This document shows positions 55,613-64,000 of a DNA stretch of 64,000 nucleotides, piece by piece. Source of the DNA: CAVTLG01 sp963735495. GTDB taxonomy: Bacteria > Chloroflexota > Ktedonobacteria > Ktedonobacterales > Ktedonobacteraceae. Numbering within the stretch: position 1 is the stretch's first letter; each line of letters starts with the position of its first letter. Under the pieces are notes generated by a model. That model saw nothing but the letters and a program-made list of their open reading frames with translations. It was not told where the DNA came from and did not search any database. Location: assembly GCA_963735495.1 (NCBI GenBank), contig CAVTLG010000009.1, positions 868,001 to 932,000 on the forward strand, written 5' to 3'. A program made the position numbers and the translations under genes.

Positions 55613-56989
55613 ATGGATATGTCAACACTATTCTCGCGGCTACAATTTGCCTTCACGATAGCTTTTCACTATCTCTTTCCGCAAATCACCATGGGCTTAG
55701 CCTTACTTCTGCTGATCCTAAAAACGCTCTACCTGCTGCGCAAGGACGAGCGTTTTAATGACAGCGCTCGTTTCTGGTCCAAAATTTTCGCTATCACGTT
55801 TGTCATGGGGGTCGTGACCGGTATCCCGATGGAGTTCCAGTTCGGGACAAACTGGGCGCGCTTTTCCACCTATGCCGGTGATATTATTGCGCAGACGCTG
55901 GCTATGGAGGGTGCATTTGCCTTCTTTATCGAATCCGCCTTTCTAGGCATCTTCTTATTTGGTGAGCATATCTTTGGGCAGAAGATGCACTGGTTTTCCA
56001 TCTTCATGGTCTGGTTTGGCACATGGGCATCGGGAGGCTTCATTATCGCATCGAACGCCTGGATGCAGCATCCCGTCGGCTATACTATTGCCTCTGACGG
56101 ACGCCTGCATATCTCCAACTACTGGGCTGTGCTGACCAACTCCTGGATCTGGCCACAGTATTTGCATACCATGAGTGGCGCTGTCGTGACGGCCTCCTTT
56201 TTTATGGCAGGCTTAGGTGCCTACTATCTCTTAATGCGGCAGCATACTGACTATGCGCGCATCTTTGTAACGCTGGGCGTCATCGCCGGATTGGTTGCCA
56301 GTGTCAATCAGCTTTTCCCCAGTGGAGACCTGGAAGGACAGCAGGTGACAATCAATCAGCCAGCGAAACTGGCGGCGATGGAGGGTCTTTTCCAGACGGA
56401 GAGTGGAGCTGGTATCGTTATTCTCGGACAGCCTGATACGGTCAATAATAAGCTGGACAATCCGCTGATTGTTCCCAATGTGCTCAGTTTCTTGACCTAT
56501 CGGCGTTGGGCGGCGGTGGTCAAGGGAATTGATGCTTTCCCGGTGGATCAGCGCCCTGATTTTATTGAACTGCTCGATTACAGTTATCATATTATGGTGG
56601 GCCTGGGAACCCTTTTCATTGCTATTATGGGACTGGCGCTACTCTTATTGTGGCGGCGCTGGCTTTTCCACGCGCGCTGGATGCTCTGGATACTCATGCT
56701 GGCGACCCCTTTTCCTTTTATTGCCAATACTGCTGGCTGGTTTACGACCGAACTTGGTCGCCAACCCTGGATTGTGTACGGTCTGTTGCCGACGGCTCAA
56801 GGCTCGTCAACCAACGTTTCGTCCGGCAATGTGCTCTTTACACTGATTGGTTTTCTCGGTATGTACCTGCTCTTAGGTCTGCTCTACGTTATACTGGTCT
56901 TCACTGAGGCTATGCGTGGTCCTCACCGCGTGGAAGGTAGATCAGAGGGAGATAGTGTGTCGCAGGCTGCTCAAGGTCTCATAGACTAG
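55613..56989 (+). CDS. cydA: Cytochrome bd quinol oxidase subunit I
   Basis: A 458-residue membrane subunit that oxidises quinol and reduces O2 at a heme b/d centre. Ligand positions match the family: His19 (TIAFHYLF, heme b595), Glu99 (LAMEGAFAFF) and His185 (QYLHTMSG, heme b558). GRQPW near the end is kept. The quinol-binding Q-loop region is short, as in Gram-positive and Chloroflexota enzymes. AGGAGG sits 7 nt before ATG 55613; the frame is open to 55433. It lets the cell respire at low oxygen or in the presence of inhibitors of heme-copper oxidases. Confidence 0.93.
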   Translation: MDMSTLFSRLQFAFTIAFHYLFPQITMGLALLLLILKTLYLLRKDERFNDSARFWSKIFAITFVMGVVTGIPMEFQFGTNWARFSTYAGDIIAQTLAMEGAFAFFIESAFLGIFLFGEHIFGQKMHWFSIFMVWFGTWASGGFIIASNAWMQHPVGYTIASDGRLHISNYWAVLTNSWIWPQYLHTMSGAVVTASFFMAGLGAYYLLMRQHTDYARIFVTLGVIAGLVASVNQLFPSGDLEGQQVTINQPAKLAAMEGLFQTESGAGIVILGQPDTVNNKLDNPLIVPNVLSFLTYRRWAAVVKGIDAFPVDQRPDFIELLDYSYHIMVGLGTLFIAIMGLALLLLWRRWLFHARWMLWILMLATPFPFIANTAGWFTTELGRQPWIVYGLLPTAQGSSTNVSSGNVLFTLIGFLGMYLLLGLLYVILVFTEAMRGPHRVEGRSEGDSVSQAAQGLID

Positions 56990-57008
56990 CAAGAGGAGGA
57001 GTTGGAAA

Positions 57009-58052
57009 ATGCAGACATTATGGTTTATTCTGGTGGCATTTATGCTCACAACCTACGTGGTTCTGGATGGGTTCGATCTGGGGGCGGGCGTTATCCATCT
57101 CTTTGTGGCCAGAGATGATCTGGAGCGCCGTTCGATCCTGCGGGCGATAGGTCCGGTGTGGGATGGCAATGAGGTCTGGCTCATCGCTGCCGGTGGGACG
57201 CTGTTTTTTGCCTTCCCGGTGCTCTATGCCTCAAGCTTCAGCGGCTTCTATCTCCCCTTGATCATTGTGCTCTGGCTCTTGATGTTGCGTGGCGTCTCCA
57301 TTGAACTGCGTTCGCACATCAAAAATCCCTTATGGGCCACTTTCTGGGATGCCACTTTCTTTCTTGGCAGTGCCTTGCTGGCAATCTTCTATGGTGCGGC
57401 GCTGGGAAATGTCATTCGTGGCGTGCCCCTGGACGCGCACGGCATCTTTTTCGAGGCCTTGTGGACAGATTTCAATCCTTATAGCGCCAATCCAGGCATT
57501 CTTGATTGGTATACGGTACTGATTGGCCTCTTAGCGCTGGTTGTTTTGACAGCGCATGGCGCAAGCTATATCGCTGTCAAAACTGAGCACGAACTTGCCA
57601 TGCGTGCGCGGCAGGTCGCGCAAGTGGCCTGGCTGGTGACGATAGTGCTGGTGGTGTTGAGTACTATCGCCACGTTTTCCGTGCAGCCAGCGATTATCCC
57701 GGATTTTGTGCGCCGTCCCTGGGGCGTCATTTTTCCGCTCATTGCGTTTGTGGGATTGCTCGGGCTGGGCTATTTTACCTTCAAGCAACAGGACCTGCGG
57801 GCTTTTTTCTCGTCGTGTGCTTTCGTTGCGGGTATGCTAGCCAGTGCCGCCTTTGGCCTCTATCCAAAGGTATTACCAGCCGTCGACGCGGTGAATAGTT
57901 TGACCATTCAGAATGCTTCCGCGTCCCAATATGGTCAGGCCGTGGGGCTTGTCTGGTGGTGTATTGGTATGGTGCTGGCTATTATCTACTTCGTCTTGAC
58001 GTATCGTCTCTTCTGGGGCAAAGTGCAAGTGACGGACAGCGAGGGCTATTAA
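57009..58052 (+). CDS. cydB: Cytochrome bd quinol oxidase subunit II
   Basis: A 347-residue partner of CydA with about eight to nine TM helices. Family blocks: MLTTYVVLDGFDLGAGVI near the start, VWDGNEVWLIAAGGTLFFAFP, and GHAxY-type AHGASYIAVKTE. GAGGAG lies 9 nt before the ATG. It is the last gene of cydDCAB, 19 bp after cydA, and ends in a strong hairpin. Confidence 0.93.
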   Translation: MQTLWFILVAFMLTTYVVLDGFDLGAGVIHLFVARDDLERRSILRAIGPVWDGNEVWLIAAGGTLFFAFPVLYASSFSGFYLPLIIVLWLLMLRGVSIELRSHIKNPLWATFWDATFFLGSALLAIFYGAALGNVIRGVPLDAHGIFFEALWTDFNPYSANPGILDWYTVLIGLLALVVLTAHGASYIAVKTEHELAMRARQVAQVAWLVTIVLVVLSTIATFSVQPAIIPDFVRRPWGVIFPLIAFVGLLGLGYFTFKQQDLRAFFSSCAFVAGMLASAAFGLYPKVLPAVDAVNSLTIQNASASQYGQAVGLVWWCIGMVLAIIYFVLTYRLFWGKVQVTDSEGY

Positions 58053-58069
58053 CCGGGCGTGTCGCTACT

Positions 58070-58114
58070 GTTTTGTATCTCTTTGCTCCTGATGTGGAAA
58101 AAGAGATACAAAAC
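58070..58114 (+). terminator. Hairpin after cydB
   Basis: GTTTTGTATCTCTTT (58070-58084) pairs perfectly with AAAGAGATACAAAAC (58100-58114) around 15 nt, 18 nt after the cydB stop. The stem is AT-rich and no long T-run follows, but the position suits an operon end. Confidence 0.65.
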
Positions 58115-58176
58115 TCTGGTGTTATTATGGGCTGTAGTGAGTGCAGTGTTATCGCATATGTGAGACAATATGAAGC

Positions 58177-58839
58177 ATGGAAGATAAAGAGACTGGTCGC
58201 CTGGAAGCTTTTAGTGACGGTGTCTTTGGTGTGGCGATTACTTTGCTCGTCTTAAATATCAAGACGTTACCTGTGGATTCTGCTGGTAAATTGCTGACGA
58301 CTACTGACGCATTCTGGTCCTGGTTCTTTGGTCCAAGCCAGGGACCGACACTTTTTGCTTTTGTCACGAGCTTCGCCACCATCGGTATCATGTGGCTCAA
58401 TCATCACAGGATTTTCAATCATATTAAACGTGTGAACACTGGATTAATATTGCTTAACCTTTTGTTACTCCTCATCATCGTTTTTATACCCGTGCCTACT
58501 GCTTTGCTTGCCGCATATCTTGGCGATCCTACTCAGCATCAGGGGGCTATCCTCTACTCCGGCACATTCTTTGTGATGGCTTGCTGCTTCAACATCCTCT
58601 GGCGCTATGCCTCTTATCACAATCGACTCTTAGGCAAAAATGTAGACTCCCATGCGGTGACTGCTATTAGCCGCCAGTATTTATTTGGTCCGCTGTTCTA
58701 CCTCATCTCGCTTGGATTAGCCTTTGTGAATGTGCCGGCCTGCATCATCTTCAATTTTGCGTTGGCCCTTTTCTTCGCTGTGCCTGGTCGCTTACCGAGA
58801 CAATATGGCGACGATGGCGATGATAAAGAGGCCCCATAG
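58177..58839 (+). CDS. TMEM175-family potassium channel (DUF1211)
   Basis: A 220-residue membrane protein. GRLEAFSDGVFGVAITLLVLNI contains the RxxxFSD filter motif of TMEM175 channels. About six hydrophobic segments follow, with FATIGIMWLNHHRIF and a charged C-terminus. The bacterial form has one six-helix repeat per chain and conducts potassium as a tetramer. No good ribosome site is visible before ATG 58177. Confidence 0.87.
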   Translation: MEDKETGRLEAFSDGVFGVAITLLVLNIKTLPVDSAGKLLTTTDAFWSWFFGPSQGPTLFAFVTSFATIGIMWLNHHRIFNHIKRVNTGLILLNLLLLLIIVFIPVPTALLAAYLGDPTQHQGAILYSGTFFVMACCFNILWRYASYHNRLLGKNVDSHAVTAISRQYLFGPLFYLISLGLAFVNVPACIIFNFALALFFAVPGRLPRQYGDDGDDKEAP

Positions 58840-58916
58840 ATTTCGTCCTGGCTAAAGGACAGCAAAATGGGATGACGAGTACACTCGTCACCCCGCCTGA
58901 GTGAACTCTTCAAAGA

Positions 58917-59165
58917 TCAAACTAGCGTGATTGTTCCATTGAATAGAGCGTCAAGTGTGTGTTTTCTTACCCGGTAGCCACAGCGTTTGCCACTGTGCGG
59001 TAATGCTACCGCTTCCAGTGCTCCAGCTTTAATCCAACGTCTCACCGTCGTATCATCCACCCGCAGATGGCGTGCTACTTCATGAATTGTCAGGAGATCT
59101 CCACCTGGGTCCGACTCGTTTGTGTCTTGCTCTGCGTTCCAATCAACCCGTTTGTGGCGAGCCAT
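58917..59165 (-). CDS. Excisionase-type helix-turn-helix protein
   Basis: An 82-residue DNA-binding protein. LLTIHEVARHLRVDDTTVRRWIKAGALEAV is a MerR/excisionase-like winged HTH, followed by a YRVRKHTLDAL wing. Such domains are found in excisionases, DNA-binding adaptors and small plasmid regulators. No integrase is nearby. AAAGGAGG lies about 7-8 nt before the ATG. A perfect 24-bp palindrome lies 43 bp upstream. Confidence 0.8.
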   Translation of the reverse strand: MARHKRVDWNAEQDTNESDPGGDLLTIHEVARHLRVDDTTVRRWIKAGALEAVALPHSGKRCGYRVRKHTLDALFNGTITLV

Positions 59166-59207
59166 ACATGTCCTCCTTTAAAACTTCTATTCCCTCACAT
59201 TCAGGTG

Positions 59208-59231
59208 AGGAAGCTAGCGCTAGCTTCCTCG
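59208..59231. promoter_or_regulatory. Perfect 24-bp palindrome upstream of the HTH gene
   Basis: GAGGAAGCTAGC followed directly by its inverse GCTAGCTTCCTC, with no spacer. Centred about 55 bp before the HTH start, it may be a self-regulatory binding site or a cruciform target. Confidence 0.6.
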
Positions 59232-59841
59232 TCACTTCTTCTCTGGTTGACTAGACGTGGTTCGACAGGCAGTGTCGTTATCAATCAGTAGAAGCGGTAT
59301 GGCCGTGTCGTTTCTTAATTGCATAGACATATTAAGAAATAGGCAAACCGATCATACACCAATATACGATTAAGCGCAAGTATTAATGCTATCAAAGCCG
59401 AATTTTAAAGCAAGCAAAAAGAAATCTAAGGATGCATTTTTGCGGTAACTGGTGCATCTTTGCAACATCTCATTGGAGTTTCAAATTCAACTGCCAGAAT
59501 CAAAATACAGACGTGTTTGTTTGAGGATAGAGATTCTCTATCAAGTCGTACCTCTTCAGGAGAAGTGCAAATCTCGTGGCAGGACAACGCCTTGCGCCTG
59601 TCTATGTATGGCTTGTGTACAGAGACCGCTGCTATCTGGAGGAACGATAGCTCTACACTATCTCCCCTTCTTGCTGATCTGAAAAGTTGCATCAAATATG
59701 TATATGCAGGAGTGAAGAGTAGCACAGGATGAGATGGAACTGTTTGTAGAAGCTTCTCCACGACAGTCAGGGATAGAAGAGTGCCTGCTTGCTATAGAAG
59801 CCCTACATTCTTGTCAAGCTTTACATCATGTACTTGCAAGC
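59232..59841. other. Intergenic, no gene supported
   Basis: These 610 bp contain open frames on both strands (a 111-codon minus frame at 59426-59761 and an 86-codon plus frame from 59734), with no recognisable family and composition unlike neighbours. Some may be gene remnants. Confidence 0.4.
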
Positions 59842-60768
59842 TTACAGCGTTTTTTGCACAAATGGCTGCGGCAATTTAAATTGCCGTTTGTCCGATCCGT
59901 GTGCTATGGATTCCTGTATCTGTGTCGTGTCTATCACCTGCTGCCCTTTTGCCTGGGCGACTTTCCATGCCCATTCGAGTTCTTCTGCGAATAGTTTTAT
60001 ACTTGAAAAGCGTTTCTGGGGTTCCTTTTCTAGTGCTCGTCGTATCACTTTTTCAATACCAGGTGGACATGTGATACCCTGTGCTTGCAATGGTGGGGGG
60101 GTCACAAACAAATGTTGGTGGGCGATTTCGTGGAATGTGCCGGAAAAAAGTCGTGTGCCGCTGATCCACTCGTAGAGTACTACCCCGAGGGCATATTGAT
60201 CGCTGCTTCTTTGTGGTCTGCCGTGTAACTGTTCTGGAGCGGTATAGAGGACGGTGCCTTCGAAATCATAGGTATGGCTGGGATCTAGCGTGTAGGAAGG
60301 AACTGCTGTGCCAAAATCACTAAGCAGAAGCGTGTCTTCTGCGGTCAGGAGCATATTTTGTGGTTTGATGTCACGGTGGACCAGTCCTTGCTCATGGACA
60401 TACTGGAGTGCCGCTGTGATCTGTCTTATGTGCTGCAAGATCGTCTCAATTGGTACGCGTACGCCTTGTGGATAGCGCTGACGTAGTGTGCCGCCGGGTA
60501 TATAGTCCATTACCAGGAATGCGCAATCGTCTTCAGTGCCGAAATCGAGCATCGGAACAACATGTGGATGCCGCAATTGAACCAGTTGCGCGCTGCGGGT
60601 AAGGAATCCCTCCACACCGTCGCCCATCCCTGGTAGCAATTTGATGGCGACTTGCGTATGCTGCTGTACATGCTCGGCGAGGTATACTTCAGAAAAGTCG
60701 CTCTTTCCTAACTGTTGAAGCAAGCTATAGTCGCCAAGTTGCTGTGGTATTTGATAGCAATTATGCAT
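59842..60768 (-). CDS. Hanks-type serine/threonine protein kinase
   Basis: A 308-residue kinase with no membrane segment. The Gly loop is degenerate (LGKSDFSEVYLA instead of GxGxxG), Lys is in VAIKLL, the catalytic loop is HRDIKPQN, the metal Asp is in LSDFGTA, and the APE equivalent is TAPEQL. RRALEKEPQKRF closes the fold. The C-terminal tail is short, unlike kinases with extracellular sensors. It probably phosphorylates cytosolic targets and may oppose the PP2C at 7.3-8.3 kb, but no genetic link exists. ATG 60768 has AAAGGGG about 9 nt upstream; the frame runs open to 60852. Confidence 0.88.
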   Translation of the reverse strand: MHNCYQIPQQLGDYSLLQQLGKSDFSEVYLAEHVQQHTQVAIKLLPGMGDGVEGFLTRSAQLVQLRHPHVVPMLDFGTEDDCAFLVMDYIPGGTLRQRYPQGVRVPIETILQHIRQITAALQYVHEQGLVHRDIKPQNMLLTAEDTLLLSDFGTAVPSYTLDPSHTYDFEGTVLYTAPEQLHGRPQRSSDQYALGVVLYEWISGTRLFSGTFHEIAHQHLFVTPPPLQAQGITCPPGIEKVIRRALEKEPQKRFSSIKLFAEELEWAWKVAQAKGQQVIDTTQIQESIAHGSDKRQFKLPQPFVQKTL

Positions 60769-60850
60769 GAACCACCCCTTTGCAGGAGGTTCTACTCTCT
60801 CCTCTTTGTCTCTCTTTTCCATTGTAGTTGAATGCTTGCATAGCGTCAAC

Positions 60851-61018
60851 ATGCGCTGCCTTAGTACTACTTGCTATACCATTGCTCAGATTGTCGGCGG
60901 CCCTGTGTTGGGGATGATCGCCACGGGAGCGAATACGCGAGTCGCATTGGTTGTAGCTGGCGTCATCTTTGCCTGTCCGTTGCTGCTCTACGCTCGGACG
61001 GTGCTGCATGACGAGTAG
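60851..61018 (+). pseudogene. 3' remnant of an MFS transporter gene
   Basis: The frame encodes TIAQIVGGPVLGMIATGAN then RVALVVAGVIFACPLLLYA and stops at 61018. This resembles the last helices of MFS exporters. The rest of the gene is absent. An intrinsic terminator 67 bp downstream on the same strand supports an old gene end. Confidence 0.55.
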
Positions 61019-61084
61019 TTTTCAGCTCTCATCTCGCTGGTCTCTTCTTGCACGCTAACAACTGGCTAGGTTGGCAGTTGAGAG

Positions 61085-61126
61085 ATGCCACCCGGTACGG
61101 AAATGCCTGTGCCGGGTGGCATTTTT
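61085..61126 (+). terminator. Intrinsic terminator after the MFS remnant
   Basis: ATGCCACCCGG (61085-61095) pairs with CCGGGTGGCAT (61112-61122) around 16 nt and ends in TTTT. Confidence 0.75.
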
Positions 61127-61252
61127 CGTCAACGACAGCGGTTTTATCATGAGGACAGCATAGATGCCCGCATTAGACGCTGCTTGAGCCACTGTGTTAA
61201 AATGAGACGGTCGTATTGCCTGGAGAAAAACGGTTTTGTGGAATAAGGAAGC

Positions 61253-63590
61253 ATGCCGAAGCTTGAAGGTTCCGTTGAAAGCATCGTCTTTCACAACGAA
61301 GATAACCATTATACTGTTGCACGTTTTCGTTTGAATGATCGTGGCCGCCTCTTCCGTGATGATCTGACCACCATTGTGGGTGCACTGCCTGCTATCCATG
61401 TCGGTGAGCTGCTCTCCGTCGAGGGGGAATGGGAGAACGATCCGCGTTATGGTCGTCAACTGCATGTGACGCATTTTACGCAGCGCCTGCCAGCCTCTAG
61501 CGAGGGTATTATGCGTTACCTCAGTTCGGGTCTGATCAAGGGCATTGGTCCGAAGAAGGCCAGGCTCATCGTCGATCATTTTGGTGAACAGACGCTGGCC
61601 ATTATCGAGCAGCAGCCAGAACTCCTGAGCGAGGTAAAGGGCATCAGCGTCAAGGACCGTGAGCAGATCGCCAGAACGTGGGTGGAGCAGAGCGACATCA
61701 AAGAACTGCATCTTTTCTTGCAGTCGCACGATGTCTCTATGAACGTGGCAACGCGGGTGTACAAGCAATATGGCAAGGATTCTATCAAGGTGATTCGTGA
61801 GAACCCCTATCAGTTGGAACGCGATGTGCAGGGGATTGGCTTCCGTACCGCTGACGATATTGCTGTGAAACTGGGTTTACCATTCGACAGCGTCCCACGC
61901 CTTGCGGCGGGCTTAAAATATGTCTTAACCCAGGCAGCTAACGACGATGGGCACTGCTTCTTATGCGAAGATGATCTGCTCTATCGTGCTGCGGATATTT
62001 TACAGGCCCCGGCGGCCAGCTTAGCTGAGGCCATGGAGCAGCTCCGACGTGACCAGGATGTCTTTATTGATCCGCCCTCCTCGTTACCTGCTGTTGTACC
62101 ATCACGGTCGTCTACTCATGATGATGGTCCTCCCGTTGACAATTATGAGCAAGAAACTGAGCCATCTGCGCCGCTGTCGCGCATCTACTACGGTCCATTC
62201 TGGTATGCTGAGAGTGGTTCGGCGCGTCTGCTACGCCTGTTACTAAAGGCTCCTGACAGCCTGCCTCCCACCTCCCAATTGCAGTGGGACAAAGTATTTA
62301 CCCTGCTCAAGCAGAAGCGCAATATGCTGCTGACCGAGATGCAGCGTGCTGCTGTGCAGATGGCCTATAACAACAAAGTGTGTATTTTGACCGGTGGACC
62401 CGGTACCGGGAAATCGACCTCTATTCGTGCGTTGCTCATGCTTTTGCGCACGCGAAAAATTGATGTCGCCCTGGCGGCTCCGACTGGTCGTGCCGCGAAA
62501 CGACTGACCGAGGCTACCGGAGCGCAGGCGAAAACACTGCATCGCCTGCTTGAATACGCCCCTCACGACAATAGTTACCAGCGCAACGAGGACAATCCGC
62601 TCCCTCATCAGTTCGTGATTGTCGATGAGTTTTCGATGGTTGATATCTTACTCTTTTACCATCTGCTCAAGGCGCTCCCGCGTGATGCGCATTTGCTCCT
62701 CGTTGGTGATGCCGATCAACTACCATCGGTGGGACCTGGCAACGTGTTGCGCGATCTGTTGCGCAGTGAGTCGCTGCCTGCTGTGCGTCTGACCGAGCTG
62801 TTCCGTCAGGCCCAGCAGAGCAAGATCATTGTCAACGCGCACCGTATCAACGCGGGACAGCGTCCATCTACAAAGATCGAAGCGGCCAGCGACTTCTTTT
62901 TTATGCAGGAAGAGGACCCTTTGCGCGTGCAGCAACTTGTGCTCGAACCTGGTTCATCATCGTTTGCCCGCGCGCTACCATCTCAATCCGCTGGCCGACA
63001 TTCAAGTCATTGCACCGATGTACAAGGGCGCGGTCGGCGTAAAAATCCTCAATGAGCGTTTGCAGGCTCAACTCAATCCTACGGCAAGCGCTCAAGTTGA
63101 GTGGGGTGATCGTATCTTACGTGTTGGGGACAAAGTCATGCAGACGCGCAACGATTATGACAAGGGTGTCTTTAACGGCGACGTGGGCTGGATTCGTAGT
63201 ATCAATAAAGAAAATGCTACGATGAAAGTTGAATTTGTCGAGGAGGCAGGGCCGCTCTTTGTGGGTTACGATTTTCACGAACTGGATGCCTTAGTGCTGG
63301 CCTATGCGATTACCGTGCATAAAAGCCAGGGCAGTGAATATCCAGCTATCATCCTGCCGTTGGTGAAAGAGCACCGCATGTTATTGCAGCGTAACCTCCT
63401 CTATACTGCTATTACCCGCGCGAAACGCCTCTGTATTATCGTCGGGCAGCCCTCAGCGCTAGATCTCGCCGTGCGCAATAACCGGGTGGAGCAGCGCAAC
63501 ACGGGTCTGGCCGAACGCCTGATCATGATCAGCCAGAGCAATACTCATCAGTACCACTTCGAGCAAACATCAGGCTCCCAGACTCCCTGA
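61253..63590 (+). pseudogene. recD2: RecD2-like ATP-dependent helicase with a +1 frameshift
   Basis: A 5'-3' SF1B DNA helicase of the stand-alone RecD2 type. The N-terminal half has a beta-barrel (SVESIVFHNEDNHYTVARF), helix-hairpin-helix repeats (IKGIGPKKARLIVDHFG; VQGIGFRTADDIA) and Walker A GGPGTGKST (from residue 381). Walker B is VIVDEFSM and GDADQLPSVGPGN follows. At 62948-62949 one extra C shifts the frame (VQQLVLE then, in the next frame, LVHHRLPARYHLNPL). The second frame holds VIAPMYKGAVGV and the motif VI region TVHKSQGSEYP. Corrected length is about 778 residues. Motifs are intact, so the shift may be recent or a sequence error. Confidence 0.87.
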
Positions 63591-63716
63591 TGGTCTATGG
63601 TATAAACACCGGGCTTCTATGATTCATTATCTTTCAAAGGGTACCATTCTGTGCTATTCATCGTTCATGTCGAAATTTCCTGAACTAACCAGTGCTTCTT
63701 CTGCATTGCAAAATCT

Positions 63717-64000
63717 ATGAGATCCAGGCGACTGGATGATTCACACCAGGGCTACGCCCTGTACTTCCGATTTACCAGAGATAAGGCGCAACGAGTCTCC
63801 AGAAGATCGTCAGACCTGATTCTCCCTTTCCACACATTTTCTCTCATTTTAGGAGTGGTGTTCTTCGCCTGGGGTGGTATTCCTTTTCTCGTATATACCA
63901 ATTGCCCTAATGATCAACAGTACGCAGACTGGGTCATTGAACGCTCGAAGCCGCTCTATAAGGCGGCTCTTCAGAGATTGCATATAGATGAAAGCCAGTG
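63717..64000 (+). CDS. Partial membrane-protein gene cut by the window edge
   Basis: From ATG 63717 the frame stays open for 94 codons to the edge. It shows a charged N-terminus (RRLDDSHQGYALYFRFTRDK), one hydrophobic segment (HTFSLILGVVFFAWGGIPFL), then DQQYADWVIERSKPLYKAAL. I do not recognise the family. The start is uncertain: no good ribosome site is visible, and TGA at 63681 closes the frame upstream. Confidence 0.5.
   Translation, partial: MRSRRLDDSHQGYALYFRFTRDKAQRVSRRSSDLILPFHTFSLILGVVFFAWGGIPFLVYTNCPNDQQYADWVIERSKPLYKAALQRLHIDESQ

Noticed and set aside
59426..59761. 111-codon minus-strand frame
   Set aside because: No recognisable family; overlaps another unsupported frame and lies in sequence with poor coding character.
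59734..59994. 86-codon plus-strand frame
   Set aside because: Its second half is antisense to the well-supported kinase gene.
62829..63590. A separate helicase gene downstream of recD2
   Set aside because: It carries only the last motifs of RecD2 and joins exactly after one base is removed.

Overview
The window looks like chromosome of a soil-type Chloroflexota bacterium, most likely of the Ktedonobacteria. This is inferred from gene content: long LuxR- and OmpR-type two-component systems, Ser/Thr kinases, a PucR-type regulator, an ornithine-to-proline operon behind a T-box, a stand-alone family B DNA polymerase, an NDUFA9-like SDR, secreted glycosidases with binding modules, and cydDCAB. 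There are no rRNA or tRNA genes, CRISPR arrays or phage modules. Genes lie on both strands with ordinary Shine-Dalgarno sequences, which move many starts inward from the longest open frame.

Layout. 1-3.0 kb: a cut LuxR regulator fragment, then a T-box leader with terminator driving proC and rocD; rocD carries a +1 frameshift. 3.2-11.6 kb: PucR-type regulator, a small gamma/tau-C-terminus-like protein, CAP lipoprotein, PP2C phosphatase, glutamine amidotransferase and a GH57 enzyme. 12.0-15.2 kb: LuxR response regulator and a polytopic histidine kinase. A repeat-rich convergent spacer follows, then a KAS III-like enzyme. 16.9-22.1 kb: a tightly overlapped minus-strand operon (VOC dioxygenase, FadR-type regulator, amidohydrolase-like protein, PIG-L/GalB-like protein, RraA-like aldolase, MFS transporter) that reads as an unusual aromatic ring-cleavage route, with a paired palindromic operator upstream. 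22.4-29.1 kb: SDR, GAF/PAS adenylate cyclase, SDR, family B DNA polymerase. 29.4-36.1 kb: lipoprotein, RND exporter and a divergent OmpR-type two-component system sharing an inverted-repeat operator.

36.2-39.0 kb is a scar region with three damaged genes: an orphan 3' end, a kinase N-lobe fused to a ConA-like domain, and a ROK regulator fused to two F5/8-type C domains. 39.2-51.3 kb: alcohol dehydrogenase, M32 carboxypeptidase, a secreted GH78-like protein, a TnpB remnant, GH18 chitinase, P1 peptidase, SDR and Gfo/Idh/MocA. At 51.3 kb a small gene encodes a double-glycine leader followed by tandem His/Gly/Pro repeats; it is the best candidate for something undescribed. It lies 480 bp from the divergent cydDCAB cluster (cytochrome bd oxidase and its ABC exporter). 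58.2-64.0 kb: TMEM175-like channel, excisionase-type HTH protein, a kinase, an MFS 3' remnant, recD2 (with a +1 frameshift) and a truncated membrane-protein gene at the edge.

Three conserved genes are each broken by one extra base (about 2271, 38129 and 62948). Real decay and consensus sequencing errors cannot be told apart from sequence alone.
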